A DNA stretch of 64,000 nucleotides, taken from assembly GCF_040049215.1 (NCBI RefSeq), contig NZ_JBDZDN010000004.1, positions 372,001 through 436,000 on the forward strand, given 5' to 3'. The notes below the pieces were generated by a model. The model saw nothing but the letters and a program-made list of their open reading frames with translations, was not told the DNA's origin and made no database searches. The DNA is from Mesorhizobium_K sp040049215 (GTDB lineage: Bacteria; Pseudomonadota; Alphaproteobacteria; Rhizobiales; Rhizobiaceae). Made by a program: the position numbers and the translations under genes. This document shows, one piece after another, positions 42,100 through 50,343 of the stretch (position 1 is its first letter; every line of letters begins with the position of its first letter).

Positions 42100-44220
42100 A
42101 TGGCAAGCAACGACACCCTGGCGTATCTACGCTCGCGCTACCTCCCCGATCATCTGATCGGGGAGGTTCTTTCCAAGCGTTGGATCGACAATGCGATCCC
42201 GTTTTCCGCTCTGCTCCTCACGATCGCTGTTCTGGGATCGATCATCCCGGACTTCTTTTCAGCGTCGAGCCTGTCCGACCTTGCTCGGCAGTTCGCGGAA
42301 TTCGGGCTGGTGGTGCTGGCCCTGACGGTTGTCATGATATCGGGCGGCATAGATCTTTCGGTCGCCTCGGTATTCGCCCTTTCAGTTCTCTTGTCGCTGA
42401 TCGGCGTGAACGTCTATGAACTGCCAATACCGGTGGTGCTGATCGGCATCCTGGCGACAGGCATGGCATGCGGCGCCATAAACGGCGTTCTGGTCGGCTA
42501 CCTGCGCCTGCGCGCGTTCCTTACTACATTGGTGAGCCTGATCATTTTCCGCTCGATCTACGAGATCGTATTCCTGCGGATGTCGACTTCGATCATGTCC
42601 GGCTTCTCAATGTCGGACATGTGGATATTCATCGGCGAAGGCACGATCCTCGGCGTACCCACATCGCTGGTCATTACCGCGACAATCGCCCTCGCATGGC
42701 ATCTGGTGCTGTCGCGCATGCGTCCGGGCTGGCGGCTGACCGCCGTCGGTGGAGCACGGCGCTCGGCGTTCAATGCCGGCATCAATGTTCGCTTCATGGT
42801 GTTCCTGACCTATGTCGCGTCGAGCACGATGTGCGCGCTGGCTGGCTTCCTCTTCGCCGCCCGCCTCGGCAGCACCGGCTCCGATACCGGTGTCGGGCTC
42901 GAGGTGCAGGCCCTTACCGCTGCCGTGCTGGGCGGCACCGCCATTGGCGGCGGCCGAGGATCTGTCTCAAAGGCCATCATCGGCGCGTTGCTCGTGCTTT
43001 TGCTGAACAACGGTCTCATCAACCTTGGAATAAGCGGACCGATCACGTCGACAATATTGGGCGCCATTCTGCTGTTCGCCGTCTTTATCGACATGCGCTG
43101 GCAGAAGCATCGCCATCGAATCCTTGCGAAGATCTATGTCTCTCCTGCCTATCTGAAACTGCCTCCCGCGCCGAAGGTCGATGCGCCGGGATCGCCCTAT
43201 GCCCTGAACGACAAGCTCCGTTCGGTCGAGATCATTGGCCTGGGTGAAATCGAAGGCCCGGAAGACGTAATCCTCGACCGCGAAGACAACCTTTACTGCG
43301 GCACCCGCCACGGCGATATCGTCCGCTTTTTCGGACCCGATCACAAACGATCGGAAGTCTTTGCACATATCGGCGGCCACCCGCTCGGCATGCAGTTCGA
43401 TCGAACGGGCAATCTTCTGGTCTGCATCGGGGGCATGGGGTTGTTCCAGGTCGCCCCCGACAAGACCGTGACGAAGCTCACGGACGAAACGAACCGGAGC
43501 TGGGCCTCGGTTGTCGACGATTCCCGCCTGCGTCTCGCCGATGACGTGGACGTCGCGCCTGACGGACGCATATATTTCAGCGAAGCGACCATTCGCTACG
43601 AGCAGGAAGACTGGGCGACCGACGCACTCGAGAGCCGTCCGAGCGGGCGCATGATCTGTTACGATCCGCGCACCGGAAAGACGCATACGGAAATCCCCAA
43701 GCTGGTCTTTGCCAACGGCGTCACCATGTGCCGCGACGGCCAGTCCTTCATGTTCGCGGAAAGCTGGACCTGCTCCATCAGCCGCTACTATTTCGATGGT
43801 CCGAAGAAGGGAAAGATCGAGCGCGTCATCTCCGACCTGCCCGGCTATCCCGACAACATCAACCGCGCCTCGGACGGCAATTTCTGGCTGGCGCTGCTCG
43901 GCATGAGGGGACCGGCGCTCGACCTGGCAATGCGTATGCCCGGCTTCCGCAAACGCATGGCGCGCCGCGTCGCTCCAGACCAGTGGCTCTATCCCAACAT
44001 CAACACCGGCTGCGTGGTCAAGTTCAACGAGAAGGGCGAAATCCTGGACAGCCTCTGGGATCTTGGCGGCCAGAACCACCCGATGATCACCTCGATGAGG
44101 GAGCATAGGGGCTGGCTCTATCTCGGCGGTGTCTCAAACAACAGAATTGGCCGCTATCACCTGCCAGATGCCGACCCCGACTGGTGCGCGCAGGACGAAT
44201 ATTGGGGGCCCCGCGCATGA
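42100..44220 (+). CDS. ABC permease (RbsC) fused to a strictosidine-synthase/SMP-30-like beta-propeller
   Basis: 706 aa. Residues 1-335 are a full CUT2 permease (ISGGIDLSVASVFALS at 80-95; GLEVQALTAAVLGGTAIGGG near 266-285). After a positive cytoplasmic linker (RWQKHRHRILAK, 333-344) comes a ~330-residue six-bladed propeller: GPEDVILDREDNLYCG, ADDVDVAPDGRIYFSEA, FANGVTMCRDGQSFMFAES, YPDNINRASDGNFWLALLG and WLYLGGVSNNRIGRYHLP. This is the strictosidine synthase-like/lactonase superfamily, whose members hydrolyse lactones or bind metal at the blade centre. Its position on the cytoplasmic tail would let it act on the imported compound at entry. Fusion is continuous with no stop or frameshift. 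Confidence 0.87.
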   Translation: MASNDTLAYLRSRYLPDHLIGEVLSKRWIDNAIPFSALLLTIAVLGSIIPDFFSASSLSDLARQFAEFGLVVLALTVVMISGGIDLSVASVFALSVLLSLIGVNVYELPIPVVLIGILATGMACGAINGVLVGYLRLRAFLTTLVSLIIFRSIYEIVFLRMSTSIMSGFSMSDMWIFIGEGTILGVPTSLVITATIALAWHLVLSRMRPGWRLTAVGGARRSAFNAGINVRFMVFLTYVASSTMCALAGFLFAARLGSTGSDTGVGLEVQALTAAVLGGTAIGGGRGSVSKAIIGALLVLLLNNGLINLGISGPITSTILGAILLFAVFIDMRWQKHRHRILAKIYVSPAYLKLPPAPKVDAPGSPYALNDKLRSVEIIGLGEIEGPEDVILDREDNLYCGTRHGDIVRFFGPDHKRSEVFAHIGGHPLGMQFDRTGNLLVCIGGMGLFQVAPDKTVTKLTDETNRSWASVVDDSRLRLADDVDVAPDGRIYFSEATIRYEQEDWATDALESRPSGRMICYDPRTGKTHTEIPKLVFANGVTMCRDGQSFMFAESWTCSISRYYFDGPKKGKIERVISDLPGYPDNINRASDGNFWLALLGMRGPALDLAMRMPGFRKRMARRVAPDQWLYPNINTGCVVKFNEKGEILDSLWDLGGQNHPMITSMREHRGWLYLGGVSNNRIGRYHLPDADPDWCAQDEYWGPRA
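42141..42166 (+). other. Perfect 12-bp inverted repeat inside the fused-permease 5' coding region
   Basis: CCTCCCCGATCA and TGATCGGGGAGG face each other with two bases between, followed by TTCTTTCC. It begins 41 bases after the ATG. As RNA it would form a very stable hairpin with a pyrimidine-rich tail, able to act as a partial terminator or translational brake just after the binding-protein gene. Confidence 0.6.
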
Positions 44221-45332
44221 TCAATGCACTGAAGCGCGCCTGGGCTAACTTCCGTGGCTTCGACCTGGATGGCGGCACAGTCCCGCCCCTGGACGGTCCG
44301 CTGAGGCCGAACGCGAAACTCGACACGCTGCCTGTCCTGCTTCGCATGGACGACATCGACAACCTGACTGCGCAAGGCGACCATGTCATTTGCTCGCTGC
44401 ACAACGACATCCTGACACTCTCGCCGACACGCTCGGAAGGCGGCGCGCAGACGTTTGAGGTGACAGGGCGGCGCGATTGCGGCGCCACCGTCACCAGCAT
44501 CGCGTCAACCGGCGGTCATCTTGCTCTTGCCGTGGACGGCAAGGGGATCGTCGTCGAGCGACCCGGCGAGGAACCTCGGACAATCGTTGCGGACGGCCTG
44601 CCCAAAAACTGCATCACCGCCATGACCTTCGCCGACGCTGATACGCTGTTCGTTGCCGTCGGTTCGGCGCGTCACGCGGCGTCGGACTGGAAACGGGACC
44701 TCATGACAAAGACCGCGTCGGGTTCTGTCTGGCGGATCGATCTGAAGACTGGCGGCGCAACGCAGCTTGCAAGCGATCTCGCGTTTCCTTCAGGTATCGC
44801 TGTTTCCGCAAAGAGCTTGTTGGTGTCCGAGGCGTGGCGTCATCGGGTGCTCGCTCTTAGCCAGGACGGATCTCAGCAAGGCTTTGCCCTGTCGGGCCTC
44901 CCCGCCTACCCCGGTCGCATCATCCCCGCCGCATCCGGCGGCTTCTGGCTGGCAATGTTCGCGCCGCGAAATCCTCTGGTCGAATTCGTCCTCAAGGAGG
45001 ACGACTACCGAAACCGCATGGTGGAGACGATCGATCCAGCCCACTGGATCGCGCCGTCGCTCCTGGCAGGCAGGAGTTTTCTCGAGCCCATTCAGGGCGG
45101 CACCCGCAAGAAGCTCAACATGCTGAAGCCCTGGTCTCCGACTTTTTCCACGGGCCTCGTGGTGCGATGCGACGAGACCATGGGGATGCTGCACAGCTAC
45201 CACAGCCGCGCTGACGGCGAAGTGCATGGCGTCACCTCGCTTTGTGAAACAGGCGGTTATCTTCTTGTCGGCGCAAGAGGGTCCGGGAAGATCGTGGCCA
45301 TCGATGAATTGACCCAGCAGGCTATGGCATGA
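44217..45332 (+). CDS. Stand-alone beta-propeller protein, SMP-30/strictosidine-synthase-like
   Basis: 371 aa, same superfamily as the C-terminal part of the preceding fusion but with more divergence: DLAFPSGIAVSAKSLLVSEA, LPAYPGRIIPAASGGFWLAM, FSTGLVVRCDETMGMLHSYH and GYLLVGARGSGKIVAIDEL. No signal peptide, so cytoplasmic. The pattern PAYPGRI...GGFWLA parallels PGYPDNI...GNFWLA in the fused domain, suggesting duplication. Starts with a 4-base overlap on the fusion stop and ends with a 4-base overlap on the ATPase. It likely hydrolyses or binds a related lactone-like compound. Confidence 0.82.
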   Translation: MINALKRAWANFRGFDLDGGTVPPLDGPLRPNAKLDTLPVLLRMDDIDNLTAQGDHVICSLHNDILTLSPTRSEGGAQTFEVTGRRDCGATVTSIASTGGHLALAVDGKGIVVERPGEEPRTIVADGLPKNCITAMTFADADTLFVAVGSARHAASDWKRDLMTKTASGSVWRIDLKTGGATQLASDLAFPSGIAVSAKSLLVSEAWRHRVLALSQDGSQQGFALSGLPAYPGRIIPAASGGFWLAMFAPRNPLVEFVLKEDDYRNRMVETIDPAHWIAPSLLAGRSFLEPIQGGTRKKLNMLKPWSPTFSTGLVVRCDETMGMLHSYHSRADGEVHGVTSLCETGGYLLVGARGSGKIVAIDELTQQAMA

Positions 45333-46822
45333 CTTCACTCGTTCAGTTGCGTGGCGTCTCGAAGGACTTTCGTGGCGTACCCGCTATTTCCAGCATCGAC
45401 CTGGATGTCCGGGCCGGCGAGATACACGCCATCCTTGGTGAGAACGGCGCCGGAAAATCCACGTTGATGAAGGTTCTCGCCGGTGTCTACCAGCCGAGTT
45501 CCGGCGAGATGCTGCTCGACGGAAAGCCAGTCGTCCTCAACTCGCCGTCCGACGCGCTTTCGCGCGGCATCGCGATGGTTTTCCAGGAAACGAACCTGGT
45601 GCCCTCGATGTCGGTCGCCCAGAACATCTATCTCGGCGACGAGAAGCTGTTCAACCGCCTGCGCGGCTTGAACATCCAGGCGCAACGGTACCTCCTGTCC
45701 CTCAACTTCTATGTCGACCCCTCGGCGCAGGTTTCCGCGCTTGGCGCCGGCAAGAAGCAGATGGTCGAAATCGCCCGCGCTGTGCACCATCACGCGCGGC
45801 TGATCATCTTCGACGAGCCGACGGCGACTTTGACGCCTGAGGAGAAGTTCCACTTCTTCAATCTTGCTCGCCGCCTTAAGGAAGAAGGCATGGCGATTAT
45901 CTTCATCAGCCATGCGCTGGAAGAGGCATTGCAGCTTTCGGACCGCATCACGGTTATGCGCGACAGCAAGCTGGTGGTTACGGACGAGACGAAGAATTTC
46001 GATCGCGAGCGGATCGTCCAGGCGATGGTGGGCCGCAGCCTTTCGGCAGAACTCTATGCAGGCGAAACCCGCAAGGCGCGTCCGCTGGGCAAAAAGATTC
46101 TCAGCGTGGAGAATCTTTCGATGGGCAATGCCGTGCGCAACACGTCCTTTTCGGTCTTTTCCGGTCAGGTCACCGGAATGTTCGGACTGGTCGGCGCCGG
46201 GCGAACCGAGACGATGAAAATCGTATCGGGAGTTCTCAAACGCGACTATTTCCACGGCGGCACGGTGCGTTTCGAGGGCAAACCGGTACGCTATCGGACG
46301 CCTGGCCCGGCCGTACGCGACGGCATTGTCTACGTGACTGAAGATCGCAAGATCGAAGGCTTCTTCGAGACAATGACGATTGCTGCGAACATCCAGCTTG
46401 GAAAACTCGCCATGGGGACCAACCTGCTTACGCCTGTCACCATGGGCCAGGCGCGGGAACTGGCCAAGCAGTGGACGAGCCGCCTCGGCGTCAAGTCGAT
46501 CGACGCCGACGCCAGAGTGATCGAACTGTCTGGCGGCAATCAGCAGAAGGTGGTGCTTGCCAAGGCGCTGATCCAGAAGCCCAAGCTCGTTATCCTCGAC
46601 GAGCCGACGCGCGGCGTCGACGTCGGCACCATCGTTGAAATCCACAATTTCATCAACGAACTGGCAGACAGCGGCATGGCGGTGGTCGTGATCTCCTCCT
46701 ACCTGCCAGAGATCTTGGCGCTTTCGGATCGCGTCCTCGTCGCGCGCCAAGGCAGGATCGTCGAAGAGATGGACATCTCAGAGGCGACCGAGAGCCGTAT
46801 CATGTACGCTGCGGTGCATTGA
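45329..46822 (+). CDS. Sugar ABC transporter ATP-binding protein (two-domain, RbsA/XylG-like)
   Basis: 497 aa with two ABC domains, normal for RbsA. The first has an intact Walker A (GENGAGKST near 39) and Walker B (LIIFDEPTATLTPEE); the second has the degenerate P-loop GLVGAGRTE usual for this family but intact signature LSGGNQQKVVLAKAL and LVILDEPTRGVDVGT. It energises the two permeases of this operon. Last gene; it ends in a hairpin region where it meets the convergent catabolic operon. Confidence 0.92.
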   Translation: MTSLVQLRGVSKDFRGVPAISSIDLDVRAGEIHAILGENGAGKSTLMKVLAGVYQPSSGEMLLDGKPVVLNSPSDALSRGIAMVFQETNLVPSMSVAQNIYLGDEKLFNRLRGLNIQAQRYLLSLNFYVDPSAQVSALGAGKKQMVEIARAVHHHARLIIFDEPTATLTPEEKFHFFNLARRLKEEGMAIIFISHALEEALQLSDRITVMRDSKLVVTDETKNFDRERIVQAMVGRSLSAELYAGETRKARPLGKKILSVENLSMGNAVRNTSFSVFSGQVTGMFGLVGAGRTETMKIVSGVLKRDYFHGGTVRFEGKPVRYRTPGPAVRDGIVYVTEDRKIEGFFETMTIAANIQLGKLAMGTNLLTPVTMGQARELAKQWTSRLGVKSIDADARVIELSGGNQQKVVLAKALIQKPKLVILDEPTRGVDVGTIVEIHNFINELADSGMAVVVISSYLPEILALSDRVLVARQGRIVEEMDISEATESRIMYAAVH

Positions 46823-46835
46823 CGCCGAGAACAAT

Positions 46836-46863
46836 GGCAGGCCGGGATTGAAAACCGCCTGCC
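46836..46863. terminator. Hairpin between convergent operons
   Basis: GGCAGGC (46836) pairs with GCCTGCC (46857-46863) around a 14-base loop, extended by further pairs with one bulge (GG/CC). It lies in the 41-base gap between the ATPase stop and the SDR stop. No strong T-run, so it is a moderate candidate for ending both transcripts. Confidence 0.45.
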
Positions 46864-47598
46864 CTACCAACGGTTGGTCGGCAGGACAAACATCTGCGCG
46901 ATCTGCACATGTGGCGGCTGCTCAAGCGCAAACATGGCGCAGCGTGCAATGTCTTCGGGATCGAGAGCCATGCCGAAGCGATCGAAATAGGCGCGGGCCG
47001 CATCTTCGTCACCCTTGAGCCTTGTCGCAACGATGTTGGTCTTCGTTAGCCCCGGCATGATTTCGATCAGCCGCAGCGGTGTGTCGGAAAGTTCGCTGCG
47101 GATGATATCGCTCAGCATGTGGACGCCTGCCTTGCTGGCGGAATAGGGCGCCTGGTCGGGCACCATGCGTATGGCGCTGATCGAGCTCATGTTGAGGATG
47201 TCGCCGCGCCCCCGTTCCAGCATCCCGGGGAGGATGGCGCGTGTCACCCGCATGAGGCCGATCAGGTTGGTCTCGATGATGGCCGCCCAGTCGTCGGCGG
47301 AACCAAGGTCGAAGCGCGTCCGCCCTCCGATATCGTGGCCGGCATTGTTGACGAGGATGTCGATTGCCTGGAAGTCCGGAGGCAACGCCTCGACACAAGC
47401 TGCGACGGCTGGACCGTCGTTGATGTCGAGCGTAAGGGGAAAGGCGTTGTCGCCCAGCTCTGCACAAAGATCGGCGAGCTGCCCCGCCTGCCGGTCGGCC
47501 AGAACGATGCGGCAGCCCGCGGCGTAAAGGCTGCGGCTGATCGCGTTGCCGATACCGCTCGCCGCACCTGTGACGAAGGCTATCCGTCCCGCTTCCAT
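46864..47598 (-). CDS. Short-chain dehydrogenase/reductase (SDR)
   Basis: 244 aa. Cofactor site TGAASGIG, NNAG at about 88, serine in LNMSSIS and Tyr/Lys in YSASKAGV; PGLTKTN follows. Close in layout to serine 3-dehydrogenase/YdfG-type SDRs that oxidise 3-hydroxyacids. It is the last gene of the minus-strand catabolic operon; its start shares one base with the stop of the MBL-fold gene. A role in oxidising a hydroxyacid released by the lactonase-like step is plausible. Confidence 0.87.
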   Translation of the reverse strand: MEAGRIAFVTGAASGIGNAISRSLYAAGCRIVLADRQAGQLADLCAELGDNAFPLTLDINDGPAVAACVEALPPDFQAIDILVNNAGHDIGGRTRFDLGSADDWAAIIETNLIGLMRVTRAILPGMLERGRGDILNMSSISAIRMVPDQAPYSASKAGVHMLSDIIRSELSDTPLRLIEIMPGLTKTNIVATRLKGDEDAARAYFDRFGMALDPEDIARCAMFALEQPPHVQIAQMFVLPTNRW

Positions 47599-48398
47599 CA
47601 GCTTTTCCTCGGCGCGACGTCGAGCCTTGCAACGCTCCCCCGGAGCCTTTCGTCAGGAGCCGGGTATAGATCGAGGACAAGCGGATCGTGTCCCGGTATC
47701 ACATGATCTCGCGATGTCGCGAGCTTCAGCACGGTGTCGTAACCCTCAAGCACGTCGGCGACGCTGTCGACCGTGGGGAAGATTCTGCGTCGATCCAGAT
47801 GAGCGTAGAAGTGCGCGGTGTCGGACGCCAGAACGACATGGCCCCTCGCCGTCTTCACTCTGACGACCTGCAGACCTCGCGAGTGGCCGCCGATGCGATG
47901 CAGCGTTATGCCTGGTGAAAATTCGCTCGTCCCGTCATGGAACCGTGCCTTGCCCTCAAAGACGCGGCGGACCATCGCGGTGACATTGTCCACGTCGTAG
48001 GGATGGTTGAGCAATGGATGGCACATGCATCGACCCGTGGCATAGGCCATTTCCACGTCCTGCACATGAAAGCAGGCCGACGGGAACAAGCCGTCATTGC
48101 CGGCGTGGTCATAGTGCATGTGAGTGATGATGACGTCGCTCACCTCGCTGCATTCGATACCGAGAGAGCGCAGGCCGGTTTCCACGGGCTGCACCAGTTC
48201 GCGACTTCGTTTCGCCGCCGAGGCTGCATCAAAGCCGGTGTCAACGACGATCGTTCGGTCCGCGTTGCGGATCACCCAGTTGAAATAGTCGAGCGGCATC
48301 GGCACGTCGTGAGTGTCGCCGCCGATGAAATTCTCCGGCGAGCGTCGCGGGGAATGGCCGTATCGGACAGCGTAGACTTCGTAGGTGTCGTCGCCCAT
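47598..48398 (-). CDS. MBL-fold hydrolase, N-acyl-homoserine-lactonase-like
   Basis: 266 aa. Metallo-beta-lactamase fold with the two-metal motif HMHYDHAGN (HxHxDH), the third His in IGGHSRGLQ, bridging Asp in ASDTAHF and the late HVIPGHDP. The order and the VDTGF opening are those of the AttM/AiiB lactonase group, which open lactone rings. I chose the ATG at 48398, eight bases before the aldehyde dehydrogenase stop. In this operon it more likely opens a catabolic lactone than a signalling one, but AHL cleavage cannot be excluded. Confidence 0.85.
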   Translation of the reverse strand: MGDDTYEVYAVRYGHSPRRSPENFIGGDTHDVPMPLDYFNWVIRNADRTIVVDTGFDAASAAKRSRELVQPVETGLRSLGIECSEVSDVIITHMHYDHAGNDGLFPSACFHVQDVEMAYATGRCMCHPLLNHPYDVDNVTAMVRRVFEGKARFHDGTSEFSPGITLHRIGGHSRGLQVVRVKTARGHVVLASDTAHFYAHLDRRRIFPTVDSVADVLEGYDTVLKLATSRDHVIPGHDPLVLDLYPAPDERLRGSVARLDVAPRKS

Positions 48399-48405
48399 TT
48401 CGACC

Positions 48406-49887
48406 TCAGCGCTGCACGAAGGGATTCGGCACAGTACCGCTGATGTCGATCCAGACGCTCTTTTCCTGGAGATATTCGCGAATGGCCGACAGCCCGCTTT
48501 CCCGACCGATGCCCGACCGCTTGAAGCCACCGAATGGCGACATGTAGCTGACTGCCCGGTAAGTGTTCACCCAGACAGTGCCGGCGCGCAATCTCTGCGA
48601 CATGGTGAGGGCGCGGGAGATGCTTTGCGTCCATACGCCTGCCGCCAGGCCGTAGATTGTGCCGTTGGCGATCTCGATCGCCTGCTCGTCATTGTCGAAC
48701 GGTATTGCCGCCAGCACCGGACCGAACACTTCCTCCTGCGCGATGCGCATCGCAGGGGCCACATCAGTGAAGATTGTCGGCTCGACGAACCACCCGTCGC
48801 CACAAGCCGGATCGGAAGCGCGTTTGCCTCCAAGCGCCAGCGTAGCGCCTTCGGCCTTTGCGATCTCGATATACTCCAGCACCTTGGTGAGTTGGGGACG
48901 AGTCGTGATCGGCCCGACCTGCGTGTTCTCACTGGAAGGATCGCCTATCCGCGCTGTTTTCGCGAAGGCCACGAGCGCTTCCACGAAAGCCGGATAGATC
49001 GACCGATGCACGAGCGCCCGCGAGCCGGCGATGCAGGTCTGGCCGCTTGCGGCGAATATCCCAGAGACAACGCCCTTGACGGCGTCCTCCAGCACCGCAT
49101 CCTCGAAGACGATGTTGGCCGACTTCCCGCCGAGTTCCAGAGTCACCGGCTTGATCGATTTTGCAGCCAGTTCGTAGACGCCCTGCCCCGTGCGGTCGCC
49201 GCCGGTGAAAGCCACCTTGTCGACCTGCGGATGGGAAACGATGTGACTGCCGATCTCACTACCAAAGCCCGTGACGATGTTGACGACGCCCGGCGGAAAT
49301 CCAGCCTCCTCGAACAGTCTGCCAAATTCGAGCGCAGAGGCCGACGAGAATTCGGACGGCTTCCAGAGGATCGTGTTGCCGGCCGCGAGCGCCGGAGCGA
49401 GCTTCCATGTTGCCAGCATCAGTGGCGAATTCCAGGGCGTGATCGCTGCCACGATGCCGAGCGGCTCTTCGCGCGTGAAATTGAAGACGCCGGGCTTGTC
49501 GATCGGGATCACGCGCCCTTCGACCTTGTCGGCGAGTCCACCGAAATAGTAGTACCACTGCGGCATGTAGCGAAGCTGCCCGCGCATTTCAGCGATCAGC
49601 TTGCCGTTGTCCTGCGTCTCGACTTCCGCCAGCCTGTCCGCATTGGCTGCCAGCAGATCCGCGAAGCGCCGCAACAGAGCGCCGCGCGCGCTGGCGCTGA
49701 GCCCACTCCACGACGGATCGTTGAACGCCTTGCGCGCCGCGGCGGCGGCACGATCGACATCATCGACGCCTGAGCGCGGGATCGTTGCCCACGACTTTCC
49801 GGTAAACGGATTTTCGGTTTCGAACGTTTCCCCGCTTGCGGCTCCGACCCATTCGCCGCCGATCAGCATGTTGTAGGATTTCATCAC
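48406..49887 (-). CDS. NAD(P)-dependent aldehyde dehydrogenase
   Basis: 493 aa, full length. Catalytic cysteine in ASGQTCIAGSR, general-base glutamate in TLELGGKSAN, cofactor region FTGGDRTGQ and the PWNSPLML oxyanion stretch, then WVNTYRAVSYMSPFGGFKRS at the C-terminus as in betaine/aromatic aldehyde dehydrogenases. Oxidises an aldehyde to the acid in the cytoplasm. It stands between the carboxymuconolactone-decarboxylase-like gene and the lactonase-like gene. Confidence 0.92.
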   Translation of the reverse strand: MMKSYNMLIGGEWVGAASGETFETENPFTGKSWATIPRSGVDDVDRAAAAARKAFNDPSWSGLSASARGALLRRFADLLAANADRLAEVETQDNGKLIAEMRGQLRYMPQWYYYFGGLADKVEGRVIPIDKPGVFNFTREEPLGIVAAITPWNSPLMLATWKLAPALAAGNTILWKPSEFSSASALEFGRLFEEAGFPPGVVNIVTGFGSEIGSHIVSHPQVDKVAFTGGDRTGQGVYELAAKSIKPVTLELGGKSANIVFEDAVLEDAVKGVVSGIFAASGQTCIAGSRALVHRSIYPAFVEALVAFAKTARIGDPSSENTQVGPITTRPQLTKVLEYIEIAKAEGATLALGGKRASDPACGDGWFVEPTIFTDVAPAMRIAQEEVFGPVLAAIPFDNDEQAIEIANGTIYGLAAGVWTQSISRALTMSQRLRAGTVWVNTYRAVSYMSPFGGFKRSGIGRESGLSAIREYLQEKSVWIDISGTVPNPFVQR

Positions 49888-49929
49888 GTTTCTCTGCTTC
49901 TCGTTTCGGCGGCGACTATCTGGCGGACG

Positions 49930-50316
49930 TCAACCCTTCGCGGAGTCGACTTCGGCAAATGCCTCGCGCGCAATGCGGAAAGAGTCCACGCCGGCGGGAA
50001 TGCCGGCATAAATCGCAACCTGCATGAAGATTTCGCGGATCTCGTCGCGGTTGACTCCATTCTTGAGCGCGCCTTTTACATGCATCTTCAGTTCGTGCGG
50101 ACGGTTCAGGCAGCTTATCATGGCTAGATTGAGCATGGAGCGTGTCTTACGCGACAGGTCCTCGCGGCCCCACACAGCGCCCCAGCAATATTCCGTGACT
50201 AGCTCCTGCATCGGGCGATTGAAGTCGTCGGCCGCCGCGAAGGATTTTTCAACGAACTCCGCGCCGAGGACATCCTTGCGGATCGCGAGACCGCGTTCGA
50301 AAACGTCGTTTGTCAT
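49930..50316 (-). CDS. Carboxymuconolactone decarboxylase family protein
   Basis: 128 aa, whole protein is one CMD domain (KTRSMLNLAMISCLNRPHEL, KMHVKGALKNGVNRDEIREI, FMQVAIYAGIPAGVDSFRIA). The layout matches PcaC-type enzymes, which decarboxylate a lactone acid, with the conserved E and H pair (PHELKMH), and there is no AhpD-type CxxC. It sits in a ring-cleavage-like setting with PrpD and dehydrogenases, so it may be a true decarboxylase of a lactone intermediate. Starts 27 bases after the PrpD stop. Confidence 0.87.
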   Translation of the reverse strand: MTNDVFERGLAIRKDVLGAEFVEKSFAAADDFNRPMQELVTEYCWGAVWGREDLSRKTRSMLNLAMISCLNRPHELKMHVKGALKNGVNRDEIREIFMQVAIYAGIPAGVDSFRIAREAFAEVDSAKG

Positions 50317-50343
50317 CAGTTTCTACTCCTGCTTGGGTTGTGA

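Noticed and set aside
47598..48398. Quorum-quenching AHL lactonase with a signalling role
   Set aside because: The fold and motifs fit AttM-type lactonases, but it is embedded in a catabolic operon; no luxI/luxR signalling pair is beside it, so a signalling role is not claimed.
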